From contig CM040099.1 in the NCBI GenBank assembly GCA_022496805.1, positions 1,490,501 through 1,554,500 of the forward strand: DNA of 64,000 nt, given 5' to 3'. The stretch's first letter is position 1, and each line of letters opens with the position of its first letter. Positions 1-10,342 of this stretch are shown one piece after another. The stretch comes from Pohlia nutans (lineage: Eukaryota; Streptophyta; Bryopsida; Bryales; Mniaceae). Both the position numbers and the translations under genes were made by a program. The notes beneath the pieces were generated by a model. That model was not told where the DNA came from. It saw nothing but the letters and a program-made list of their open reading frames with translations, and made no database searches.

Positions 1-268
1 TCCTAAGCGTCTAAAACGCCCAATATGGCCATTTGCATCACTGAACTTTGCAACAGTGGCATTCTTTCATTTTACCTCGGTTTTATTTTGAAGCTCTTGT
101 TCTATACTAGAAGATCAACAGTGTCAAACTGAAGTCATTTTCACACAACCAGATGATTTGCAGCAGGGGGTGGTCCAATTTCCTTACACTACAGAAAAGA
201 CACAATGGAAGATTAGGGGTTGAACGAGCGAAATGGCCTAAAGCAGCAGGGGATTGATGGCTTTGTTA

Positions 269-515
269 CTCCCTCCGTCCCAAAGTTATTGTCATGTTTG
301 AAAGTGCTTTTCTAAGTAGGTCAAAAAAATACTTCCTTGTGGCTAAATATATTCTATTTAGGTTGCAATGAACACATGCAATGTTCAGATTCAATCATTC
401 TAGTGACATAATTTGGAGCCTATTTTAATCATGTGTTCTTACAATATGATCAATGAAATTGGCTCAAAGAAATACCAAGCAAACAAGTTGGACAATAACT
501 TTGGGACGGAGGGAG
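269..515. mobile_element. Stowaway-like MITE 1
   Basis: Inverted ends CTCCCTCCGTCCCAAAGTTA flanked by TA at 267-268 and 516-517, 247 bp. It lies in the first intron of the transporter, with its target TA at donor positions +5/+6. Confidence 0.9.
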
Positions 516-521
516 TATTAC

Positions 522-993
522 CGATGATGATCAAGTAGGCGATGAGGATGCCGACGTTGTTGATGATGATGCAGAGCTGCACGAGCGCGCGCCCGATGGC
601 CCCAAACGCGTCGGCCATCAAGGCGCCGTACGAGCGCGCGCCCGAGGGCCGCGAGTAGCGCAGCATGATCTGGATGGAGTTCTCGCTGAGAATGCCCATG
701 ACGACGATCACCACCACACCCAGCGGCAACCCCATCACCTTCATGGTGGCCGGGAGCGCCATGATCCCGGCGCCCACCACCGTGGTGGACAGGTTGAACA
801 CGGCGCTCGCCGCGGACGCCTCGTGGTAGTCGTCATCGTCATCGTCGTCCCCGTGGTCTCCGATCATTACCACATCCTGCCTCTTGCTCGGCAGCAGCGG
901 CGTCCGGCTGCTGTTGGTTTGCTCCTCCTGCGGCAACGCCGCGCTCACGGTTTGCCCCTCCTGCTCCACCTCGTGCTTCCCCGATCCAGCCAT
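522..993 (-). CDS. Amino acid transporter (AAAP/SLC38-like), first coding exon, partial
   Basis: This exon encodes 157 codons of the N-terminal part of a membrane amino acid/H+ or Na+ symporter of the AAAP (SLC38, plant AVT6-like) family. The start is the ATG at 993. A hydrophilic N-terminus contains a run of seven Asp, followed by the family's first membrane segment, SAVFNLSTTVVGAGIMALP, which is the conserved signature. Two further hydrophobic segments follow (around GVVVIVVMGIL and VQLCIIINNVGILIAYLII). The exon ends at 522 with donor GTAATA at 521-516. The remaining exons must lie to the left of the window; nothing in 1-266 reads as coding. A Stowaway-like MITE starts at intron position +7. 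The family call is firm; the exact substrate and whether the protein is vacuolar or plasma-membrane cannot be told from one exon. Confidence 0.85.
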
Positions 994-1375
994 CGCAGAA
1001 GCTAGCACCCAAAAAGGTCTCTCTCCTTGGATTTCTCAGCCCATGAATCGTTACAAAGATGAAGCTCGGGCAATGCGCGGTGGCTGCTGAAGAGGCTGTG
1101 ATTGTGGAATCCGTCGCATGTGGTTGTAAAAGAGAGAAAAGATCGGCACAACTGGCTTGTGCGACTCTCGCAAACTGGAATCTGTTGTTGCTGACAGGAA
1201 TCTGTTGTTGCAAACAGAATTCTATTGTTGGGGTGTGTGCGAGAGGAGATCCGCCACACACGCTGCGTGCCAATGGAGAAGGAGTGACCGAGTAAGTGAC
1301 GGAGGAGGTGGCCGTGCAGATTCTTCTCACTTGTAATAAATTTGCCAGAATACTGTCCTGGCTGTGTACCAACTA
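994..1375. other. 5' flank of the transporter gene
   Basis: GC-richer leader and probable promoter region of the minus-strand transporter; overlapping short frames look like chance. A 10-13 bp direct repeat, AATCTGTTGTTGC, occurs near 1180-1215. No defined promoter element can be assigned. Confidence 0.35.
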
Positions 1376-1591
1376 CACTAAATAGGTAGATTAGTGTTAG
1401 ATACACTAATTTACATAAATATGTTGTAAGTTTTTATTGTTGACCAATTTTTTTACCCTCTATATTGATCAAGATGGGGATCTTTCAATAGTATTGGAAT
1501 CAATGTCTTTGGTAAATTTTTTTGTCGAGAGTAAAAATCTATAATATTTTCAAATCTTATAGTTATCTAACACTAATCTACCTATTTAGTG
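1376..1591. mobile_element. 216-bp TA-target MITE (copy 1)
   Basis: Long inverted ends CACTAAATAGGTAGATTAGT flanked by TA (1374-1375, 1592-1593). The second copy at 11384-11599 has the same length and TA flanks. The ends begin CACTA, but the 2-bp TA target suggests a Tc1/mariner-type element. Confidence 0.85.
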
Positions 1592-1629
1592 TACCAAGAT
1601 GCTGCTTTTGGAAGGTAGAGAATTAGAGG

Positions 1630-2176
1630 TTAATCCCTAAATGACAGAGGGATAAGGGCAAAACCTAGATGTGTTATAAAATGTTACTTCTGCAACTTGG
1701 ATGAAGTTTGATCCAAAAGAGAAAATGAGTAGCATGATGTTTAGTAATTATCCATTCAGTTAAAGTTCTAAAAATAGTTTTAGATACTCATTTAATGAAT
1801 TTAAGAGCATTCACCATCTAAAATTCACCAAAATTACAAATTTTATTTTTAGCATTTGAAATTTGGTCTCATTGGTTAAAACTAAACATTCTATTCTAAA
1901 TTTTAAAAAGGCAAATTTTTCAAATGGGTGAACATCATTTTTTTCTTGAAATAGTAAGTTTTATAACACTAGGACAATATTGAGGTCTTTGTCTTTGAAA
2001 AATTCCTTATCAGACCTCAATATTGCAAATGAAATGTATCCAAAGCACTAGAACATGATCTCAACCCCCAATTTAAACAAAAAATGAAAACTTGAAAAAT
2101 GTCATTTTCTGCCTATAGTTAGTCACTGTTGTTTGGGCTGCGACCAAAAATGATCGATCGGTCATTTAGGGGTTAA
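1630..2176. mobile_element. TTAA element, 547-bp family C, inverted orientation
   Basis: TTAA at both ends, terminal CCCTAAATGAC. The body is alignable by eye to 51001-51546 in reverse. No transposase frame. Confidence 0.8.
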
Positions 2177-2455
2177 GTAAATAAATATTAAATTGAGAAA
2201 GTTTAGTGAAATTATCCTGGGTTGCAACATTACATTTTTGCCTAATGATACTTGGGTGATACTTGGAAGTGATACTTGGGGGTGATACTTGGATCAATTT
2301 TGGCTATGGAACAAGTGTTGCACTTCTGCCACTTCTCTTTTTGTCCAAGTAAATTAAACTAAATTAAACTCACTTGAGTATATGAACATGCTTCATTTTT
2401 TTTAGTGGTAACAAACATGATTTGCTAACATTTCATATGTCACTCATCTACAATG

Positions 2456-2725
2456 TTAACCCCTAAATGACGGAGGGGTATTAGACAAAAGGTAAATTTG
2501 TTATAGTACGTGACCTCTTTATCTTCGATGAAGTTTGTTTAATAGAGAAAATGAAAATCATGATGTTTTAAAGTGATCCGCATAGTTAAATTTCCAAAAA
2601 TAGTCTTAGATCTTCACGTAATAAATTTAGAGGCATTTAACTTCAAAAAATTTATCGAAATTTCAAATTTATTTTAGAATTTTAAATTTAGTATGATTAG
2701 TTAAAATTAAACATATTGTAAATTT
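2456..2725. mobile_element. TTAA element family C, truncated
   Basis: The left end is TTAACCCCTAAATGACGGAG and the body resembles 1630-1900. The right end is lost; the stop position is approximate. Confidence 0.65.
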
Positions 2726-3350
2726 CTGCAACAAGAATGCCACTACAACATTACTTGTAATTTGAAGGAACTTAGTTACAGCTATAAAAGGAATTCAAAA
2801 TTTAAGTTTAGTGAGAATAGAGTTTTTTTTGCAAAGTTTGTAAAAGAGAGGTGACTAGACCAAAGTTTGTGAAAACTATGGTTGAGAACCCAATAAAAGT
2901 AGACGTGTCAGTTGCTTTTAAAAAACTAAGGGTGTGAAGTTTCAAGGCTCCAAAAACGGTGTCCAAAAACTTTAGCCCCTCAGTTTTCTTGATCCAACCA
3001 ATTTTTATTATTTCAAGGAGCCCCAAGCTTTGACTCCGCCTCCGATGTCCCCAAATTAGCTTCCTGATTTTGCCAAATCCAAATTAATGCTTTTGTCTCC
3101 ACCACCAGCTCATTCTGCGCATGCTCTATTTTTTGCTAATTTTTGAACCTCACTCAATTTACATTTCCCAAAATTTCAATAAAACTCAGGCTGTAAGAGG
3201 CATCGAGTTTGCGGAAAACTCTAATGATACCGCTTTAAAATTGCACAAGAATCATGCTTCAATGACAATAGATTATGATTTGTGATCCAAAACCTGATTC
3301 AACTTTTTGATACCTACATATAAATGACATTAAAAACCTACAGCTTATAT
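2726..3350. other. AT-rich intergenic sequence
   Basis: No gene recognised. It contains short open frames without coding character and merges into the duplicated 3' flank of the Rieske gene. Confidence 0.3.
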
Positions 3351-3571
3351 CTTTTTGATATCTACATAAAAATCACATTCAAAAGCCTACAGCTTATGAA
3401 AATAACTTGCCCATCATGTTACATAACAATTTTCTTAAAGTAATTGTGAGAACTCATCCGTCTCCACCGCAGATGGCACTCACTCCGTGTCTGTAGATGT
3501 CGGTACCTCCCCACTTGCGATGAGCTCAAAGATTGTGCACAAAAAGAATCTGTATGCCTTTTGCAAGGCTG

Positions 3572-3797
3572 TTAACCCCTAAACGTCTGAGCGTGCCGTG
3601 GCAACCAGTAGAATACGGTGTATTTTGGTTGTATTTGGAATGGATCCACACCTTTAATGGGTTTGGGTGCAAAAAAGAAGTTGAAATTTACATCAATGTG
3701 GTTCTAGAAAACTATTAAGATCCCAATTTAGAGTTTCTTGTTGGTAGAGAATGTCAATCATACGACAACGTATATACTATCCCCATGGAACGTTTAA
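3572..3797. mobile_element. TTAA element, ~230-bp family B
   Basis: TTAA flanks; left end CCCCTAAACGTCT, right end CCCCATGGAACGTT. Related copies are at 10119 and 41170. Confidence 0.85.
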
Positions 3798-4028
3798 CCC
3801 TTCAAGGTCCAAAGAGCCCTTTCCGACCAGTATTATACAACAATATTCCATTGTATTTGGGATGGTCCACACCCCTAATGGGTTTAAGATCAAAGGTGAA
3901 CTTAAAATTCATGTCAACATGATTTTAATGAGCTTTTGGGATCTCAATTTGGAACTAAGTTCTATTTACAACAAATGTGAGATATACGCCAACGTACATA
4001 CTATCCCCATCAGCCCTTTAAGGGTTAA
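3794..4028. mobile_element. TTAA element, family B-related, sharing a TTAA with its neighbour
   Basis: Starts in the TTAA that ends the previous element and closes with CCCTTTAAGGGTTAA. The body resembles family B (CCAGTATTATACAACAATAT, CTATCCCCAT). Confidence 0.8.
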
Positions 4029-4289
4029 AAAACTGTAGCTTATCATCTGTTTGATATCTACATAAAAATCACATTCAAAAACCTACAGCTTATGAGAATA
4101 ACTTGCCTATCAGGTTACATAACAATTTTCTGAAAGTAATTGTGAGAACTCATCCGCTTCCACCGTAGATGGCACTCACTCCGTGTCTGTAGATGGCGGT
4201 ACCTCCCACTTGAAAGATTGTGCACAAAAAGAATCTGTATGCCCTTTGCAAGGGTGTTAATCGAGAATGTGGTCCTGCACAAACTGTAC

Positions 4290-7200
4290 TTACTCAATCT
4301 CTGAATGAACGTAGTCCTTGAATATGAAGTTCTTCTCTCCTTCCTGGAGCGTGTACGCTGCTGCGGCGCTGAGCACAGACGCAGAGGCTAAGAGTGCACG
4401 GATTGCGAGATCCGGGGGCACGCCTGCCGCAGCGGCGAGAACAATGGTGCAGCCCCAGAGAATTTTCTGCCATCGCTGGAAGCTTTGCAAAGCTTTCCGG
4501 CACGACGAGCACTTCAACGTGTGCTGCTCGTAGCGGTCCAGCATCTGCTGCTTGGACAGCACCGTGGACGGCATAGCCAACTGCCCAACTCCAACTCCTC
4601 GCGCTTCCGGAAACCAGTCCGGGCCGCCCTGGCCGTGCTTCCTCAGCCAGCTCCGGAACGCCAGCACGAACCGGTCCGCCTGGGTCGGCGTGAATGTCAG
4701 CTTGCCATACTGTGCATCAACACCCGGGTGGGTTACTTGTCTAAATAGCAGAACAAAATATAATATATTAGAGGGATGTCACGGCGCTTTCGCACTAGTA
4801 GCAAACCTGTCGTTTTTCATTCCTCATTTCGTGGGAACAGTGAATAGTACTGAAGTATTATACTTACGTTTCTGTCTTCTTGCGACCAAAACTACTCATC
4901 AACACTAACACAGCCCATCTGCCTGGCGTCGTTTCATTTCTTTTTCATTTATAGTAAGTGAAAAACGACACATTTCCTACTAGTGTCGAGAAGTTGATTC
5001 TCTGAAGCTTGAGAACCTGGAGGAGCCAATCGTGGCCATTCTCCCACGAACCAGGCTGTGACACCCCTTGAATGCGTGTGAAGAATGAGAATTGGGGGAA
5101 TTTGCCAGAGGTACCTCGCCTCAGGAGGAGAACAATGAAGCTTCGTAATCTTCATGCCCCCATTCTTCACCTCAAGAGGAGAAGAAAGAAGTTTCTCAAT
5201 CTTCAGAGAATGGGTCCTCCACAATTCAAGGAGAAAGTGCCACGTACCCATTCTGTGAAGATTGAGAATGGGAAGAAAGCGCCGTGACACCCTCTATTAT
5301 TCTTTGGAGGTAAAGATAGAAAAAACATAGAGTTCTAGAAATTCATTACAGAATATCCGAGTTAAATCCTTTAACTCAAAGAAAATTGTACTCCACTTTA
5401 ATTTCACGATTTCAGCCATCAAAGTTTCAATAAGCTGTGAACACGAATCAATATGAAACTAACATGAAGTGAAGATTTCACGCACAAGAATTGAGTTAAA
5501 GAACTGAACTCTATTACGTGTGTTACTTTAGCCTACAATATAAGACAATTGCATTGATTGAGAAGGCAGTAAAAGTTGGGGAGAAGCTGATAAACAAGTT
5601 TCTCAAATCATTTCAACAAGGACCAGGAGCATGTTTTTGTGGTTGCTCAAACGACATTCAAGGGAGGGAGCTACTACGGACCTGTGCATTGACGTCCCCG
5701 TCGTGTGCGAGGAAGATCTTCTCCTGGCCTTGCAGCACGATCATGTCACCGTCGTACACCTTGTTGGAGGTCCAGTGCTCGTACCAGCGCGGCGTCAGCT
5801 GCCACCACTTGTTGCCCGGCATGGAGAATTGGAAGAAGTTGCGCGCGCTGCACACGATGGAGCGCGTCTTGCCTGGCGCCATGGGAATGTTGAAGGAGCA
5901 GATCAGAATCTCCCACTTCTGGTCTCCGAGGATGGGAAGCTTCACAGGTAGCTCAATCCTGCACACCACAACCAACGTCGCCCTTTTTATGTCAGGGTCC
6001 GTTTCTACAACACAGAACACCAGAATGAACAGGACTATCACTAGTGGGTTCACTATTAGAAACACCGCTTGCGTAGACTAGCAAAAAGACCCACGAGAAG
6101 ACCTCACATGACATAGATTCGCCAGATTCACCACTGGTTGTATACACGTAGAAATGGAAAAAAACAAGTTAACCCCTAAAGGACCAAGGATGCATGATTT
6201 TAAAACAACAAATTCAATCGATCGTATTGTGAAAAATATAATTGAGATGGGACCAAATTTTATATCACCGGAATTAGTGAAGAATATTACATGCATTGGA
6301 CAAAATAGAAAGAAACTTGAACAAAAAGAACTTCACATAAGACCTACTCAAGACTACCGAGAAAAAGATGAGGCCCAATTTGGGCTTCTTGGTCCTTTAG
6401 GGGTTAACCATTGAAGACTTCAGTATCCACTCCAAATTTCCACATGCACATTCACCATGAAACCCTAAAGCTAGAACAGAGGAGTTAGAATGCACATACT
6501 TGTTGTAATAGTAGCAGGGAGGGTAGAACCCAGTGCTGATGGTGGGAGAGTCGTTGTTGGCTCCAGAAAAACCCCAGGGTCCGCTCTTGTGGACCTTGAA
6601 CGGCAACGGCTTCGCTCGGTCTCGCCTCCCGGTCACCTTGTGATGCGCAAAGTCGATGTGAGACGGGTCCGACACATTCTCCATCAACGTGTCGTATCCG
6701 TAGTACAAGTCTCGCTGAATCGTCACTGTGGAGTAGTTTGGGTCATCGAACTCCGGCGGTAACCTGCATTTTCCCAGTTCAATCGCCGTAGCGGAGTTCA
6801 GACCGAGGTTGAACTTGTTTCTTACCAATCACAACATTCAAGTAGCACTGTTCAGGTTAAATACTCCCTCTGTCCCACTCAAAAAAGCCCTGTTTTCCTT
6901 TGTACGTTACAAAGGAAAACATGTTGTTTTAGTGGGACAGAGGGAGTAGTGATCAACAAAAGAACTGAGTGGTGATGTACAACTTGATGTTCGATTCAAC
7001 ACAATACCATTCGCAAGGAAATTGAAGTGGAAACATGTTTGACGTCGAAGGCTTTCGTGTCTACTCTTGAATGGACGTCCACGTTCACTGTGGAGTGCAT
7101 AGCATTCAATGAAGTCTAAAACCCATTATTGGAGCTGGCAAGTGGAGGAAGATATGGCACAGAGAGAGAGCGCTATAAGAAAACATGGTAAAAAAAACTG

Positions 7201-8773
7201 TTATGTGCAGTTTCTTAGACCACCCTGGACTGCAGATGTAAAATATGTGTAGAGTCTTCATTTTCTATTGCGAGTGCAATTTTTGGAATTAGGAGGCGTA
7301 TAATATATTGTTGGAAAGGTCTCAAAAATTCACTTCCAACAATGTATTCACTACAAGGAGAAGGCGTCGCTTTTCACTCGGTAGGTGAGTCAAATGGCGC
7401 CACTTTGCACTCATTGCCCAAGCACTCAAGACTTGGTGAGTGCGATTTGTCACATAGGACAAGTGTGTATAGTGAACTCTAACACTGTTCTGAGTGAGAA
7501 GCAACACCTTTTGCTAGTAGTGATTATATGCATCCTATTTCCAAAAATTGCACTCGCAATGAGCAAATGAAGATTCTGTACATGTTTTACATCTACAGTT
7601 GAAAAAACTGCACTAGACAAACTTGTGCAGTCTTTTTTACCAAGTTTTCTTATAGTGGAGGGAGAGAGAGAGAAGGGGTGCTTACATGGGAGGCGGGGTT
7701 TGAGAGGCTTTCTCCGCGCCCTTCTCATCTGGCCACACGAACAGTAAGCCCTGCGAAACCTGTGTCGGGTAGGAAACTGCACACGCGCGAGGCGAGAATT
7801 TGGCCTTGGCCTCGGGTCCCGTTGTGGCTGCCTGTGGAATGGCACCGCAGCTGCCGTCTCCCTTGAAGGCCCAGCCGTGGTATGAGCACTGCAGCATTCC
7901 TGATTCGTCCAATCTCCCCTCCTGCTCATTGCCATCAAAACAACACAAAAATTATTAAAAAAATCACAACACCAGTCTAGAGCAGTGCTGACGGTCCACC
8001 GTTTTCATTGCAACTACAATTTCTTTTGACTACCAACGCTTTCATTCTTCAACTCGAGGATTTGTGACAAAGAAAGATGTCAAGCATCTTAAATACCCTG
8101 CTTCTTCCTTGAATTAATACTTGGGCCCAAGCTGTTTGCGGCTCTTTCAAGAATGTTTTGATTCATATATCAGTCCAGCAGCAGAACCCAAAATCCAGTG
8201 TGATGACCTAACTCTAGGTTGCAATTGCAGAAGAAAAAGAAGAAAAAGTTCGTGCATTCCAAAATTCAGTACGATGACCTAAACCAAGCAGAAGAAGTAG
8301 AAGTTCGTGCATCCCAAATTCAGTGTGACGACCTAAACTAGTAGTGCAATTCCAGAAGAAGGCTCGTGCATCCCAAAATTGAGTGTGATGACTTAGTTCA
8401 GTGGTACAATTGCAGAAGAAGAAGAAGAAGAAGTTCATGCATCCCGAAATCCAGAGCGATGACCTAAATCAATCGTGAACCTCACGCATCCAAAATTTTA
8501 ACCCCTAAAGGACCATAAGGCCACCAGGTGGCTCTTGTTTTTTTCAGTAATTTTGAGTAGCTTTTATGTAGATTCTTTTTTGTTTATTTATTATTTATTA
8601 TTTATTCAACATATGTAATATTCTTCACTAATTCCAGTGATATAAAATTTGATCCCATTCAAATTATAATTTTCATAATACGATCGTTTAAACATGACAT
8701 TTTAAACCTTGAATCCTCGGTCCTTTAGGGGTTAATGCGATGACCTGAATCAATCTTGCAATCGCAGAAGAAG

Positions 8774-8804
<31 letters not shown>

Positions 8805-9349
8805 TGTTGACGCATCCACAAAATTCAGTGAGATGACCTAAACTAGCTGCGCAATTGCAGCAGGAGAAGAAAGGCTCATACAGAGAGGGGCGCAAGGCGG
8901 TGGGGACATTTATCGAGGAAGACACGCCACTGGCCTTGCGGGTCTTTCCACACCACGAGCTCTCTGCCGAGGAGCTGGAACGGAGTAGGCACGGAGGGGT
9001 CCAGATCTTCGATCAACGAAACAGGGTACCAGTGATCCCTCCACACAAACGCATCCCCAGCGGCGCTCTTCGATTGCTGCTGCTGCTCCTCCCTGAGCGC
9101 TTGCTCCATGCCCACGCTGGGCCCCTCCGTTACTTCGGGATCCACCGGAATCGGCGTCGGCGGAGCCATGGTGGCCACGACGATCGCCTTCCGAGCTCGC
9201 CCAGCTCGCGCTCTCAGAGGCCGGCAAAATAGAACCGAACTGGAGGATGCATAATTGCTAGCAGCTCGCAACTGTGCTTGATGATATCTTGTGGCGCTGT
9301 AACTGGGTAATCCACCCAGAGTAACAGGATTCAAACGCAACGTTGCCAT
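4290..9349 (-). CDS. Rieske-type oxygenase of the PAO/TIC55/PTC52 (ACD1-like) group
   Basis: Five exons: 9349-8882, 7921-7686, 6763-6500, 5958-5682 and 4709-4290. They join in phase to a 554-aa protein, about the usual size for the family. The first 60 residues are Ser/Arg/Ala-rich and look like a plastid transit peptide. The Rieske cluster is complete: CPH at 148-150 and CSYH at 168-171. The mononuclear iron site reads N264-x2-D267-x2-H270-x4-H275. Near the C-terminus a CSSC pair (482-485), the redox CxxC of PAO/TIC55/PTC52, precedes hydrophobic stretches that could anchor it in plastid membranes. Known relatives oxygenate pheophorbide a or related tetrapyrroles using ferredoxin. The middle region (GRRDRAKPLPFKVHKSG) differs from what I recall of land-plant PAO, PTC52 and TIC55, so the substrate is left open. 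All four introns carry transposon insertions. The ATG at 9349 is the first one giving a transit-like start. Confidence 0.9.
4771..5294. mobile_element. TA-target inverted-repeat element, interrupted
   Basis: Ends GAGGGATGTCACGGCGCTTT and the matching GCGCCGTGACACCCTC are flanked by TA at 4769-4770 and 5295-5296. A CACTA-like MITE (4793-4985) sits inside the left end. It lies in the last Rieske intron, 60 bp from the acceptor. Confidence 0.85.
4793..4985. mobile_element. CACTA-like MITE family F, copy 1
   Basis: 193 bp; ends CACTAGTAGCAAACCTGTCG and its imperfect inverse; target duplication TCG on both sides (4790-4792, 4986-4988). Confidence 0.9.
6169..6407. mobile_element. TTAA element, ~235-bp family A, copy 1
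   Basis: TTAA flanks; inverted ends CCCCTAAAGGACCAAG. Lies in the third Rieske intron. Confidence 0.92.
6864..6946. mobile_element. Stowaway-like MITE 2 (83 bp)
   Basis: Ends CTCCCTCTGTCCCACT and its inverse, flanked by TA. A near-perfect hairpin in the second Rieske intron. Confidence 0.88.
7171..7656. mobile_element. Inverted-repeat element with about 125-bp arms
   Basis: Ends CTATAAGAAAAC and GTTTTCTTATAG. The arms share ATTGCGAGTGCAATTTTTGG. A CACTA-like MITE at 7349-7522 sits between the arms. Second Rieske intron. Target duplication not resolved. Confidence 0.75.
7349..7522. mobile_element. CACTA-like MITE family I, copy 1
   Basis: Ends CACTACAAGGAGAAGGCG and GCTAGTAGTG; 3-bp target ATT on both sides. 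The second copy is at 17491-17663 in reverse. Confidence 0.88.
8205..8875. repeat. Degenerate ~60-75 bp tandem repeat with GAA runs
   Basis: Repeating GTGATGACCTAA...CAATTGCAGAAGAA...GTGCATCCCAAAATTCAG units, including (GAA)n at about 8766-8803. It fills the first Rieske intron up to the exon 1 donor and is split by the TTAA element at 8498-8735. Confidence 0.75.
8498..8735. mobile_element. TTAA element family A, copy 2
   Basis: TTAA flanks; ends CCCCTAAAGGACCATAAGG and TCGGTCCTTTAGGGG; inserted in the GAA-rich tandem array. Confidence 0.92.
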
Positions 9350-9884
9350 ACTTGGAGCTCAAAATCTCACACACAACACAACACTGGTGATCCAGCGAGC
9401 CGATCGACAACTGACAATCGATCCCAGCTGAGCCCTTGTAGTATGAACGTGTGAGTGCGGTGTCTAGTAAGCAAACTACTCCACCGGCAAAGAGGAAACT
9501 CTTGCTGCATGCGCACGCAACTTTGAACACGGTGGATGGCCATGGCCATGGCTGACTTGGAAAGAGCAAGAGGCGATCGATGCGCAACTCAGGTAGCGTG
9601 ACACGCAAAAGCAATTGAGTGAGAAAATGCGCCAGGGCCGCACCGCAGTTTCTGAATTTGATTGCGTTTCTGCGTCGTCGATCTGGTTTGAATCGAAGAG
9701 CTCGGGACTGAGTGCTCCGTCTGTGAGGCGATGGATCCCGACCGTTCGATGGCCGATGGACGATGGACGATGGACGACGGACGATCGTCCACGTACAGAA
9801 GCGGTTGGTCTCTGTAACTGCCAAGCTTTCAGCTGAACCGTTCCTTTTGGTTGGGGAATCTACCGTCAGGATCTCCCGTCAATC
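9350..9884. promoter_or_regulatory. 5' flank of the Rieske gene
   Basis: GC-richer than its surroundings. It includes a short tandem of GATGGACGATGG-type units at about 9733-9785. It is likely 5' leader and promoter, but no TATA box or start site can be placed. Confidence 0.3.
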
Positions 9885-10020
9885 TTAGATAGATATGAAC
9901 TCCGGTCCTCTTTCGAGGCCGGCGTGAATAAAGTGTCTGTTCATCTTGACAATGAGCCAGTGCCCACTAGACAAAGGTTCATTGGTACAAGACTACTCAC
10001 CTCTTTCGAGAATAGACACT
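9885..10020 (-). mobile_element. SINE-like repeat, 3' part, copy 1
   Basis: Contains GGCCGGCGTGAATAAAGTGT and CAATGAGCCAGTGCCC, in the order seen at 61830-61975 and, inverted, at 55056, 60285 and 63490. Confidence 0.7.
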
Positions 10021-10118
10021 TTAGTGACCAAAGATAAATACTAGTAATACTAGATTTTTGGTGCGTCAATCTCACATAACTTGGGAGTGTAAGGTGGAGG
10101 CACCTAAAACCGCCCATT

Positions 10119-10342
10119 TTAACCCCTACAGTGCCTTTACGGCCAGTAGAATATGGTGTATTTTTCTAGTATTTGGAATGGATCCAGACCTTTTATAGGT
10201 TTGAGTTCAACACAGAAGCTGAAATTTACATCAATGCAGTTCTAGTGAGCTATTAAGATCCCAATTTAGAGCTTCTTGTTGATAGCAAATGCCAATTATA
10301 CAACCACGTGTCTACTATCCCCATGGGACGTTTAGAGATTAA
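10119..10342. mobile_element. TTAA element family B
   Basis: TTAA flanks; body GGCCAGTAGAATATGGTGTA, right end CCCCATGGGACGTTTAGAGA. Near-identical interior to 41170-41402. Confidence 0.85.

Larger units (their letters stand above)
3351..4260. repeat. Direct duplication of the Rieske gene 3' flank (3351-3571 and 4044-4258)
   Basis: Both copies share TTGATATCTACATAAAAATC, TGGCACTCACTCCGTGTCTG and TGCACAAAAAGAATCTGTAT in the same order and orientation, with few mismatches. Two TTAA elements lie between them. The right copy abuts the stop codon side of the Rieske gene. Confidence 0.85.
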
